From contig CALJGV010000032.1 of NCBI GenBank assembly GCA_938075305.1, positions 124,001 through 188,000 of the forward strand: a DNA stretch of 64,000 nt, read 5' to 3'. The notes under the pieces were generated by a model. That model was given only the letters and a program-made list of their open reading frames with translations. It ran no database searches and was not told the DNA's origin. Of this stretch, positions 17,250-24,934 are shown piece after piece (the stretch's first letter is position 1; each line of letters opens with the position of its first letter). The position numbers and the translations under genes are program-made. This DNA is from an uncultured bacterium. Lineage in GTDB: Bacteria; Planctomycetota; UBA1135; GCA-002686595.

Positions 17250-18227
17250 ATGATGAGACTCATTCTCAGCGCGAGGGCGCCTCGGCGTTCCTCAGGAGCA
17301 CGCTCAGCGGCCGGTCTGGTCGTGGGGCTCGCCCTGTCGCTCGCCGGCTGTGGAGGGTCGTCCAGCGGGGCAGACGTGCCCCTGGTGGTGGTCACGACCG
17401 GTCAGATTCATGACGCGGCCAGAGCCATGGTGGAGGGGGTTGCGGTGGAGCTCAAGCTCCTGTGCGGGCCCGGCGTGGACCCCCACAGCTACGGCGCCAG
17501 CACCCGTGACGTGCTCGCCATGGACCGGGCGGAGCTCATCATCTTCAACGGCTTCCACCTCGAAGCTCAGCTCTCCGAACTCCTGGACCGAGAGGCCATC
17601 GCAGAGAAGACCTGGTCGATGGCCCGCGCCTTCCCGACGGATCGTCGGCTCGGGTGGAGCGATGAGGGCGGCGAGGAGGAGAGCTTCGATCCGCACATCT
17701 GGAACGACCTCGAGGGTTGGTCCAGCTGCGTCGAGGCTCTCTCCCTGGAGCTCGCGGACCTCTTCCCGGAGAGCAGGGACCAGATCGTCGCCAACGCGAG
17801 TCGGTACTCCGACGAGATCCGCGCCGCGCACGAGTGGGCGGTCGAACAGCTTGGGGCCCTCCCTGCGTCGCGTCGGGTGCTCGTGAGCGGCCACGACGCG
17901 TTCAGCTACTTCGCCCGCAACTACGGCCTCGAGACCTTGGCGATCCTCGGCATCGGGAACGACCCGGAGGCGGACCTGCGGACCATGCGAACCGTCGCCG
18001 AAGAGGTGGTGGAGCGGCAGGTCCCCGTCGTCTTCCTCGAGTCGATCACCAATCCCCGGCTGACCCAGGCGCTCCTCGAGGCCTGCGCGGCGCGCGGGTG
18101 GCAGGCGCGCATCGCGGACGAACCCCTCTACTCCGACGACTTGGGTGTCGAGCCGCCCGTGGACACCTTCCTCGGCGCCTTCCGGGCGAACGTGGAGGTC
18201 ATCACCGCTGCCCTGGGGACGTCATGA
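17250..18227 (+). CDS. troA: Metal-binding lipoprotein of a TroA/ZnuA-type ABC importer
   Basis: A 325-residue cluster A-I solute-binding protein with a lipobox (SLAGC) at Cys34. Metal ligands by alignment of motifs: His79 (VDPHSYGAS), His149 (FDPHIWND), His215 (SGHDAFSYFARNYG) and an Asp near 296-297 (LYSDDLG). Three His plus Asp is the zinc-type (TroA/ZnuA) set; manganese-specific members have Glu in place of the third His. There is no His-rich loop, only an acidic stretch (DEGGEEE) at 138-144. First gene of a four-gene operon with ATGA, ATGA and GTGA overlaps. The symbol marks the TroABCD organisation and not a proven metal. Confidence 0.88.
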   Translation: MMRLILSARAPRRSSGARSAAGLVVGLALSLAGCGGSSSGADVPLVVVTTGQIHDAARAMVEGVAVELKLLCGPGVDPHSYGASTRDVLAMDRAELIIFNGFHLEAQLSELLDREAIAEKTWSMARAFPTDRRLGWSDEGGEEESFDPHIWNDLEGWSSCVEALSLELADLFPESRDQIVANASRYSDEIRAAHEWAVEQLGALPASRRVLVSGHDAFSYFARNYGLETLAILGIGNDPEADLRTMRTVAEEVVERQVPVVFLESITNPRLTQALLEACAARGWQARIADEPLYSDDLGVEPPVDTFLGAFRANVEVITAALGTS

Positions 18228-19000
18228 TCCATCGCAGCTCCCGCGAACACTCCACCGAGCCGCTCGCCCTCGACGTCGAGGGCTTGACGGTCACCTACGG
18301 CAAGGAGCCGGCGCTCTGGAACGCCGACGTGCGCCTCGGCCGAGGTGCCCTCGCCGCCGTCGTCGGCCCGAACGGTGCGGGGAAGAGCACGCTGCTCAAG
18401 GCGGCCCTGGGGGTGGTGCCGAGGGTCTCGGGCCGCGTCCGTGTGCTGGGGGAGGACCCTGCCCGCCGGCGGCGCCTGGTGGCCTACGTTCCCCAGCGGA
18501 CGAGCGTGGACTGGGACTTCCCGACCACGGTCCTCGACGTGGTGATGATGGGTACCTACGGGCGCCTGGGGTGGTTCCGCCGACCCGGGCGCAATGAGCG
18601 CGCCTTGGCCCTGGGCGCCCTCGAGCAAATGGAACTGGCGGACCTCGCGGGTCGGCAGATCTCCGAGCTCTCGGGCGGACAGCAGCAGCGGGTCTTCCTG
18701 GCCCGGGCGCTCGTCCAGGACGCCGAGGTCTACTTCATGGACGAGCCCTTCGCGGGCGTGGACGCCGTGACCGAACAGAGCATCGCCTCCCTGCTGGGTC
18801 ACCTCGCGCAGCGGGGCAAGACGATCCTCTCGGTGCACCACGACCTGGCGACCGTTCCCCGCTACTTCGAGCACGCGGTGCTCCTGAACCGGGCCGTCCA
18901 GGCGGTCGGGACGGTCAAGGAGGTCTTCCACCGCGGGAACCTGGATCGGCTCTACGGGGGGCGCGTCCCCGCCGACGTCCCCGAATTCGCGTCCACATGA
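18224..19000 (+). CDS. troB: ATPase of the metal ABC importer
   Basis: A 258-residue ABC ATPase that powers the importer. ATG 18224 overlaps the troA stop. Walker A GPNGAGKST, Q-loop VPQRTSVDWDFP, signature LSGGQQQRVFLARAL, Walker B VYFMDEPFAGVD and H-loop SVHHDL are all intact. The VDWDFP segment after the Q-loop is characteristic of the Mn/Zn/Fe transporter ATPases (TroB, MntB, SitB). Translationally coupled to both neighbours. Confidence 0.95.
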   Translation: MIHRSSREHSTEPLALDVEGLTVTYGKEPALWNADVRLGRGALAAVVGPNGAGKSTLLKAALGVVPRVSGRVRVLGEDPARRRRLVAYVPQRTSVDWDFPTTVLDVVMMGTYGRLGWFRRPGRNERALALGALEQMELADLAGRQISELSGGQQQRVFLARALVQDAEVYFMDEPFAGVDAVTEQSIASLLGHLAQRGKTILSVHHDLATVPRYFEHAVLLNRAVQAVGTVKEVFHRGNLDRLYGGRVPADVPEFAST

Positions 19001-19929
19001 GCGCGCCCTGGGTCGAGCTCGACCCGACCCTGGTCGTCGTCGCCGCGGGCACCACGGCCGTGGGGGCGGTGAGCGGAGCGCTCGGGTGTTTTGCCTACCT
19101 CCGCCGGCAGGGGTTGGTGGGGGACGTGGTCTCGCACTCGGCGCTCCTCGGCGTCGTAGGGGCATTCGTCCTCGCCCACGCGATCACCGGGAGCGCCTCC
19201 CGCTCCCTCGCCGTGCTCGTCCCAGGGGCCCTCATCGCCGGGACGGCCTCCCTGGCGCTCGCCCGCTCCGTGTCCAACCGGACCCGGCTCAACGACGACG
19301 CGAGCCTCGGCGTGATGCTCTCGATCTTCTTCGGGGGAGGGCTCTTCCTCCTCCGCTGGGTCCAGCGCCAGAGCCCTCCGATCCCCGGCCATACGGGGCT
19401 CGAGGACTACATCTTCGGGATGGCGGCGGCCATGACCCGCGCGGACCTCTGGATGGTGTTCTCGCTCGGTGGGGGCGCGCTGCTGCTCCTCTTCCTGCTC
19501 TGGAAGGAGCTCAAGGTGTTCACCTTTGACCCCGAGTTCTCCAGGAGCCTGGGGCTCCCCTCGCACCGGCTCGACCTCCTGATGATGGCGCTGCTGGTGG
19601 CGGGGGTCGTGATCGGGATCCAGACGGTTGGGGTCATCCTGATGATCGCGCTCCTGGTGACGCCCGCTGCCGCGGCCCGCCAGTGGACCTCGCGCCTGTC
19701 GACCATGGTGCTCCTGGCGGCGTCCTTCGGGGCAACGGCGGGCGCCGGCGGCGCGCTCCTCAGCGCCTCCGAAGCGGGGCTGCCCACCGGGCCCGTGGTG
19801 GTCCTGCTGGCGACGGCGATCTTCGCGCTCTCTCTCCTGCTCGCGCCGCGGCGGGGCCTCATCGCCCGAGCCCGCGCGCGAAGGGCTCTTGGGAGCACGC
19901 CCCCCCCCGCCGCTGGAGGTGCCGTGTGA
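18997..19929 (+). CDS. troC: First permease of the metal ABC importer
   Basis: A 310-residue membrane protein of the ABC-3 (ZnuB/TroC/MntC) family with about eight hydrophobic segments. The family loop GDVVSHSALLGVVGAF near residue 40 and the VGVILMIALLVTPAAAARQ region near 210-230 (the helix facing the pore, ending in Pro-Ala-Ala-Ala) are clear. It overlaps troB by ATGA and troD by GTGA. It is one of two related but diverged permeases, the Tro arrangement. The pair would form a heterodimeric pore. Confidence 0.93.
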   Translation: MSAPWVELDPTLVVVAAGTTAVGAVSGALGCFAYLRRQGLVGDVVSHSALLGVVGAFVLAHAITGSASRSLAVLVPGALIAGTASLALARSVSNRTRLNDDASLGVMLSIFFGGGLFLLRWVQRQSPPIPGHTGLEDYIFGMAAAMTRADLWMVFSLGGGALLLLFLLWKELKVFTFDPEFSRSLGLPSHRLDLLMMALLVAGVVIGIQTVGVILMIALLVTPAAAARQWTSRLSTMVLLAASFGATAGAGGALLSASEAGLPTGPVVVLLATAIFALSLLLAPRRGLIARARARRALGSTPPPAAGGAV

Positions 19930-20990
19930 TCGAGTTCTGGACCCTCGCGATCGCCGCGGTGACGGCGCTGGCCTGCGCCCTCTCCGGGACCTTCCTCGTG
20001 CTCAAGCGGGAGGCGCTGGTCTCCGAGGGGCTCGCGCACGCGGTGCTGCCGGGCATCGTCATCGCCTTCGCCCTGACCGGGAATCGGACCTCGCCGCTGC
20101 TGCTCGTCGGCGCGGCGGCCATGGGCCTCGTGATGATCCTCGCGGTGCAGGCCATCCGGCGTACGGGCGTCGTGGACCCCACGGCGTCCCTGGGCGTGGT
20201 CTTCCCCGCGCTCTTCAGCGTGGGCGTTCTGCTGACCAGCCTCGAGCTCGCGGGGACGCACTTCCACGCCGACTGCATCATCGAGGGGAACCTGGCCCTG
20301 GCGCCCCTGGATCGGCTCGAGCTGGGGGGGCGAGACCTCGGGCCGCGGGCCTTCTGGTCCGTCTCGGCGGCGCTGCTCCTCGTGTCCTGCTTCCTGCTCC
20401 TGCTCTTCAAGGAGCTCAAGCTCCTGACCTTCGACGGCGAGCTGGCGTCGAGCCTGGGGTTCCGCCCGGGCCGAGTCCACGTGGCCTGGCTCGCGGTCGT
20501 TTCCTTCACGGTCGTCGCCTCCTTCGAGGCGGCCGGCTCCATCCTCGTGGTGGCGCTGATGATCGCGCCCGCCGCCTCTGCGGTCCTTTGGGTCAATGAC
20601 GTGCGCCACGTGCTCGGCCTGGCCGCCGTCCTCGCCCTCGCGAGCGCCTTCGCCGGACACCACCTGGGGCTCGTCATGGACATCGCTCCCGCTGGCCCCA
20701 TGGCCACGTCGGCTGGGGTCCTGTTCCTGGTCTCGCTCGCCCTCGCCCCGCGGGGGATCCTGATGAAGGGGCGCGCGCGCCGGCGAGCGCTGGCGCAGAT
20801 GGAGGTGGACCTGGTGGCCGCCCGGCTCGAGCCGGGCCAACCCCGGGACTGGGAGTCGGTCCGAGGAGAGCTGGGGTGGACGACCAAGCGCTTTGGGGGC
20901 GCCGTCTCCAGGGCGGTGTCCGGGTCCGCCGTGGTGCACGACACGGGGGCCCGGACACTGCACCTCTCTCCGGGACAGGCCCAGAGATGA
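19926..20990 (+). CDS. troD: Second permease of the metal ABC importer with a C-terminal extension
   Basis: A 354-residue ABC-3 family permease. The GTG at 19926 overlaps the previous stop (GTGA). Family features: KREALVSEGLAHAVLPGIVI near residues 27-46 and VVALMIAPAASAVL near 210-222. After the last membrane segment (about residue 275) comes a soluble extension of about 70 residues with a winged-helix-like look, as found in TroD/MntD proteins that carry a cytoplasmic regulator-like tail. That tail might sense the metal or partner, but this is conjecture. No metalloregulator gene follows; the next gene is prfB. Confidence 0.92.
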   Translation: MIEFWTLAIAAVTALACALSGTFLVLKREALVSEGLAHAVLPGIVIAFALTGNRTSPLLLVGAAAMGLVMILAVQAIRRTGVVDPTASLGVVFPALFSVGVLLTSLELAGTHFHADCIIEGNLALAPLDRLELGGRDLGPRAFWSVSAALLLVSCFLLLLFKELKLLTFDGELASSLGFRPGRVHVAWLAVVSFTVVASFEAAGSILVVALMIAPAASAVLWVNDVRHVLGLAAVLALASAFAGHHLGLVMDIAPAGPMATSAGVLFLVSLALAPRGILMKGRARRRALAQMEVDLVAARLEPGQPRDWESVRGELGWTTKRFGGAVSRAVSGSAVVHDTGARTLHLSPGQAQR

Positions 20991-21050
20991 TCCCTGAATC
21001 GCTCGGTCGGCGGTGGTCGCAGCGTGGGGCGCTCTCTATCCTCTGCGGCC

Positions 21051-22161
21051 ATGTCACCCACGCCCGCCGACTACCGCGACCGTACGAAGGAGCTCCGCGG
21101 CAGACTCAGTCTGCTGACGGAGAGTCTTTGACTACCCCATCAAGCTGAAACGGTTCGAGGAGATCGAAGAGCTGCAGGCCAGCCCCGACTTCTGGAACGA
21201 CCAGGACCAGAGCCAGAAGCTGGTTCGGGAGCTGAAAGGGCTCCGGCACGTGGTGGAGCCTGTTCGGAGCCTCGAAGGCGGCTTTGAAGAGGTGGACCTG
21301 CTGCTCGAGATGGCGGAAGAGGGCGGCGAGATCGAGGAGGTCGCCAGCGAACTGGACGCCACCCTCGAGGGGGCCAAGTCGACCCTCGACGACCTCGAGT
21401 TCAAGGTCATGCTCGGCGGGCCGAGCGACCAGATGGGCGCCTACCTCCAGATCAGCGCGGGGGCGGGCGGCGTCGACGCGTGCGACTGGGCCTCGATGCT
21501 CATGCGCATGTACGTACGCTGGGCGGAGCGCCGCGAGTTCGACCTGACCCAGGTCGAGCTGAGCGAGGAGGACCAGGGCGGCATCCGCGGCGTGACGCTG
21601 CACATCGAGGGCCCCTACGCCTTCGGCTACCTGAAGGCAGAGACCGGCGTGCACCGGCTGGTCCGCATCAGCCCCTTCGACGCCCAGGCCCGCCGTCAGA
21701 CGGCCTTCGCCTCGGTGGACGTCACCCCTGCGACCGATGATTCGATCGAGATCGACATCAACGAGTCGGACGTCAAGGTGGACACCATGCGCGCGGGCGG
21801 CGCCGGTGGTCAGCACGTCAACAAGACCGAGTCGGCGGTGCGCCTGACGCACCTGCCGACCGGGATCGTCGTCCGCTGCCAGAACGAGCGCAGCCAGCAC
21901 AAGAACCGCGCCACGGCGTGGAGCATGCTGAAGGCCAAGATCCTCGCCATGGAGGAGGCCAAGCGCGACGCCGAGATGAGCAAGCTCTACGGCGAGAAGG
22001 GAGAGATCGCCTGGGGCAGCCAGATTCGCTCCTACGTGCTCAATCCCTACCAGATGGTCAAGGATCACCGGACCAACGTGGAGGAAGGCAACGTCCAGAA
22101 GGTGCTCGACGGTGAACTCGATCCCTACATGGAAGCCTACCTCAAGCTGAAGAAGGGCTAG
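21051..22161 (+). CDS. prfB: Peptide chain release factor 2, programmed +1 frameshift at UGA
   Basis: Reads as join(21051..21128, 21130..22161), 369 residues, close to the E. coli length of 365. Translation from ATG 21051 meets an in-frame TGA at 21129-21131 after 26 codons (CTT TGA C). A +1 slip on CTT restores the frame, giving Asp-Tyr-Pro-Ile onward. The stop-codon-reading tripeptide Ser-Pro-Phe is at 207-209, so the protein reads UGA and UAA. The catalytic GGQ is at 252-254 ([15 protein letters not shown]). Low RF2 activity lets the ribosome pause at UGA and shift, giving autoregulation. The downstream frame alone starts at an internal codon and would be misannotated as a truncated protein. 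Confidence 0.96.
21119..21132 (+). promoter_or_regulatory. RF2 programmed frameshift site
   Basis: The sequence GGAG (21119-21122), three bases, then CTTTGAC. The internal Shine-Dalgarno-like GGAG sits three bases before CTT, the same spacing as the AGGGGG element in E. coli prfB, and the slippery CTT-TGA-C core is identical. The element raises frameshifting when RF2 is scarce. Confidence 0.95.
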
Positions 22162-22189
22162 GGGCAGCGAGGCGGCCGGAATCGGCGGC

Positions 22190-22210
22190 GGCGGGGTGGC
22201 AAGCCCCGCC
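22190..22210 (+). terminator. Hairpin between prfB and the selenoprotein gene
   Basis: Perfect 7-bp stem GGCGGGG/CCCCGCC with a 7-base loop, 29 bases after the prfB stop and 21 bases before the next ATG. There is no U-run, so it may be a weak terminator or processing site, or just a structured leader. If transcription reads through, prfB and the selenoprotein share an mRNA. Confidence 0.45.
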
Positions 22211-22230
22211 CTGCGGACTAGGCTCCCCGC

Positions 22231-22623
22231 ATGAGCGCCTCCAGCCACCCCCACTTTGACGACCGCGGGACCCTGACCTGGTACACGACCATGGCGGAGG
22301 CGAAGGCCGCCGCCGCTGCGGAGGGGAAGAAGATCTTCATCGAGTTCGGGCGAGAACTCTGAACCCAGTGCCGCAGCCTCGTGGAGGCTGTCATTCCGCG
22401 CCCTGACGTGGCGCCCATGCTCCAGGCTGGCTTCGTCGCGGTGGCCTCGGATTGCGACGAGCCCGAGGACGAGGTCATCGCCCTCGCCCAGCAGGTGGAG
22501 GACGCGATGATGCTGCCCTTCGTTCTCTTCGCCGATGCGGACGGGAACTACCTCGACGGGTACTCGGGGGTCGTGACGCCGCCGTACCTGATCAAGAAGC
22601 TCACCGAGCACTCCGGCTCGTGA
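22231..22623 (+). CDS. Thioredoxin-fold selenoprotein with UxxC redox motif (Sec at the UGA of 22360-22362)
   Basis: From ATG 22231 the frame encodes a 130-residue thioredoxin-like protein if the TGA at codon 44 is read as selenocysteine. Before it: [18 protein letters not shown]. After it: [14 protein letters not shown], so the motif is U-T-Q-C at 44-47, right after the first beta strand (IFIEFG) where thioredoxins carry CxxC. Downstream the fold continues ([31 protein letters not shown], with the cis-Pro region LPFVLF and a last [10 protein letters not shown] helix). Conservation of protein quality on both sides of the TGA and a SECIS-like hairpin argue against a pseudogene. The normal stop is also TGA and overlaps the next ATG (TGATG). 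Cytoplasmic, no signal. Likely a thiol/selenol reductase, substrate unknown. Confidence 0.8.
22360..22362 (+). other. UGA selenocysteine codon
   Basis: In-frame TGA, codon 44 of the thioredoxin-like gene, occupying the first position of its C-x-x-C-type motif. Reading as Sec needs SelA, SelB, SelC and SelD, none of which is in this window. Confidence 0.75.
22373..22391 (+). promoter_or_regulatory. Bacterial SECIS-like hairpin
   Basis: The seven-base arms CAGCCTC (22374-22380) and GAGGCTG (22384-22390) pair perfectly around a GTG loop (22381-22383); a G-U pair extends it by one. The loop starts 18 nt after the UGA, within the 16-37 nt range generally used for bacterial SECIS elements, and its first base is G followed by U, as SelB-binding loops require. 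It lies inside the coding sequence, as is normal in bacteria. Confidence 0.75.
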
Positions 22624-24830
22624 TGCTCGTCGCCCTCTGCGTCAGCGCGGCTCTCTCCATCCCGACCATGACAGGCGCCACGCCGCAGGATGACGAGCCC
22701 GCGCACGGCGTCAGGGCGCCGCTGCCCCCCCCCGAGGTGATCGCTGAGCTACCCGCAGACGGGGGGGACGAGTTCAATCGGCTCGTCTTCTCGGGCAGCC
22801 CCTACCTGCTCCAGCACGCGCGCAACCCGGTGGACTGGCACGAGTGGGGGCCGGCGGCCTTCGAACTCGCGGCAAAGCGCGGCGTGCCCGTCTTCCTCTC
22901 GATCGGTTACTCCACGTGCCACTGGTGCCACGTCATGGAGCACGAGAGCTTCGAGGACGAGGAGGTCGCGCGTCTCATGAACGAGGCCTTCGTGTGCGTC
23001 AAGCTCGACCGGGAGGAGCGCCCGGACATCGACCAGCTCTACATGACGGTCACCCAGGCTCTGACGGGGAGCGGTGGCTGGCCCATGACCGTGGTGATGA
23101 CGCCGGACAAGCGGCCCTTCTTCGCCGGGACATACTTCCCGAAGCAGTCGATCGGGCAGCGCTTCGGGATGCTCGAGCTGGTCCCGGCACTCTCGGCGGC
23201 CTGGACCGATCGGCGGGAGGAGGTCCTGCAGTCGGCGACGGCCATCACGGATGACCTCGCGGCCCGGGTGGCGGGTTCGCCCGGCGAGGCGCTCACCGTC
23301 GAGCACCTCGCGGCGGGGGAGGCGGAGCTGTCGCAGCGCTTCGACAGCGAGCGCGGCGGCTTCGGCGCAGCCCGCAAGTTCCCTGTGCCCCACGAGCAGA
23401 CGTTCCTCCTCCGGCGACACGCCGCCACCGGCTCGGACCGCCCGCTCGAGATGGTCGAGCGCACCCTGGCTGCGTGGCGCATGGGTGGGATCTTCGATCA
23501 GGTCGGGCTGGGGATTCACCGCTACTCCACTGACCCCAACTGGCTCGTCCCGCACTTCGAGAAGATGCTCTACGACCAGGCGCTCTGTTGCGTCGCGTAC
23601 GTGGACGCCTGGCTCGTCACCGGCGACGCCGCGTACGAGCGGACCGCCAGGGAGATCCTCGCCTACGTCAGCCGGGACATGACCTCTCCTGAGGGCGGCT
23701 TCTACTCGGCCGAGGACGCGGACAGCGAGGGTGAGGAGGGGCTGTTCTACCTCTGGACCGAGGCGGAGCTCGACGACCTGCTCACGGAGGACGAGGCCTT
23801 CTTCGTCCGGGAGCGCTTCGGGACGACGGCGGAAGGGAACTACCGCGACGAGGCCACCGGAGAGCGGACGGGTCGCAACGTCCTCCACCTCAAGGCGCCG
23901 CTGTCCGACGAGGAGCGGCGGCGGTGGGAGCCGCTGAGGGCGCGGCTCTTCGAGTCGCGCGAGGGCCGCATCCATCCGCTGAAGGACGACAAGGTGCTCA
24001 CGGACTGGAACGGGCTGATGATCTCTGCCTACGCGCGGGCGGGGAGAGCCTTCGGCGACGGGGCGCTCGTGTCGCAGGCGCGCCGGGCCGCGGACTTCGT
24101 GCTCTCGGACCTCCGCACGGAGAAGGGGAGGCTCCTCAAGCGGTGGCGAGCAGGGGAGGCTGGCCTCGGCGGAATGCTCGAGGACCACGCGTTCGTGGCC
24201 CAGGGGCTGCTTGATCTATTCGAGGCGTCCCAAGAGGTCGCCTACCTTGTGGCCGCCCGGGGAGTTGTGGACACCGCGATCCGGCACTTCCACGACGCCC
24301 AGGATGGCGGGTTCTTCCTGAGCCCGGAGGACGGAGAGGTCCTGCTCGCCCGTTCCAAGACCATCTACGACGGCGCTCGTCCCTCGGGGAACTCCGTCAT
24401 GGCCTGCGTTCTCCAGCGCCTCGCCCGCATGACCGGTGAGACCGGCTACGAGGAGCTTGCAGCGGGCACCATCAGGGCCTTCAGCGGTCAGGTGGCGCAG
24501 GGGCCGAGCTACTCGACGCAGCTTCTCGCTGCCGTGGACTTCCAGACGTCGAGGACGCGCGAGATCGTCGTCGTGGGTGCGAGGGATGACCCCTCAACCC
24601 AGGCGATGTTGACCCTGCTCGCGGGTCGCTACGCTCCCAATGACGTGGTCTTGCTGCGGCCCCCTGGAGACGCAGCGGACCTCGCAGCCGTCTCTCCTTT
24701 CACAGAGCCCCTGGTGCAGGTGGGCGGCCAGGCGACCGCGTACGTGTGCACCAACTTCGCCTGCGCTGCGCCGGTGACGACGCTCGAGGCCCTGGCGGAC
24801 CTCCTCCAGGTGGACGCCGCGGGTCGCTGA
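22623..24830 (+). CDS. DUF255/YyaL-family thioredoxin-domain protein, exported
   Basis: A 735-residue protein of the YyaL/SPATA20 family, starting at ATG 22623, overlapping the stop of the selenoprotein. The N-terminus looks like a signal peptide ([13 protein letters not shown]). A thioredoxin-like domain follows, with [20 protein letters not shown], motif Cys99-His-Trp-Cys102, and [11 protein letters not shown]. From about residue 250 to the end is an (alpha/alpha)-barrel related to N-acyl-glucosamine epimerases ([46 protein letters not shown]). Family function is not established; sugar isomerase and redox roles have been suggested. The strict overlap with the UxxC gene suggests two thioredoxin-fold proteins acting together. 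Confidence 0.92.
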   Translation: MLVALCVSAALSIPTMTGATPQDDEPAHGVRAPLPPPEVIAELPADGGDEFNRLVFSGSPYLLQHARNPVDWHEWGPAAFELAAKRGVPVFLSIGYSTCHWCHVMEHESFEDEEVARLMNEAFVCVKLDREERPDIDQLYMTVTQALTGSGGWPMTVVMTPDKRPFFAGTYFPKQSIGQRFGMLELVPALSAAWTDRREEVLQSATAITDDLAARVAGSPGEALTVEHLAAGEAELSQRFDSERGGFGAARKFPVPHEQTFLLRRHAATGSDRPLEMVERTLAAWRMGGIFDQVGLGIHRYSTDPNWLVPHFEKMLYDQALCCVAYVDAWLVTGDAAYERTAREILAYVSRDMTSPEGGFYSAEDADSEGEEGLFYLWTEAELDDLLTEDEAFFVRERFGTTAEGNYRDEATGERTGRNVLHLKAPLSDEERRRWEPLRARLFESREGRIHPLKDDKVLTDWNGLMISAYARAGRAFGDGALVSQARRAADFVLSDLRTEKGRLLKRWRAGEAGLGGMLEDHAFVAQGLLDLFEASQEVAYLVAARGVVDTAIRHFHDAQDGGFFLSPEDGEVLLARSKTIYDGARPSGNSVMACVLQRLARMTGETGYEELAAGTIRAFSGQVAQGPSYSTQLLAAVDFQTSRTREIVVVGARDDPSTQAMLTLLAGRYAPNDVVLLRPPGDAADLAAVSPFTEPLVQVGGQATAYVCTNFACAAPVTTLEALADLLQVDAAGR

Positions 24831-24856
24831 GGCGGCCGAGTACCTCACTGACGAGC

Positions 24857-24894
24857 GCGCCCCCGCGCAGGCCGTTCGACCTGCGCGGGGGCGC
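24857..24894. terminator. Strong bidirectional terminator hairpin
   Basis: Perfect 15-bp inverted repeat GCGCCCCCGCGCAGG/CCTGCGCGGGGGCGC with an 8-base loop, 27 bases after the DUF255 stop and 40 bases before the convergent gene's stop. Followed by ATTGGTTGG on the plus strand. Likely terminates both genes. Confidence 0.85.
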
Positions 24895-24934
24895 ATTGGT
24901 TGGCTTGGTGCTCCGGGTCTCCCGGAGGCCCCGA

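Noticed and set aside
22360-22362. Reading the TGA as a pseudogene-forming nonsense mutation or sequencing error
   Set aside because: The TGA falls exactly on a redox-motif position, both flanks remain protein-like, and a SECIS-like hairpin follows at the right distance. It remains the main alternative.
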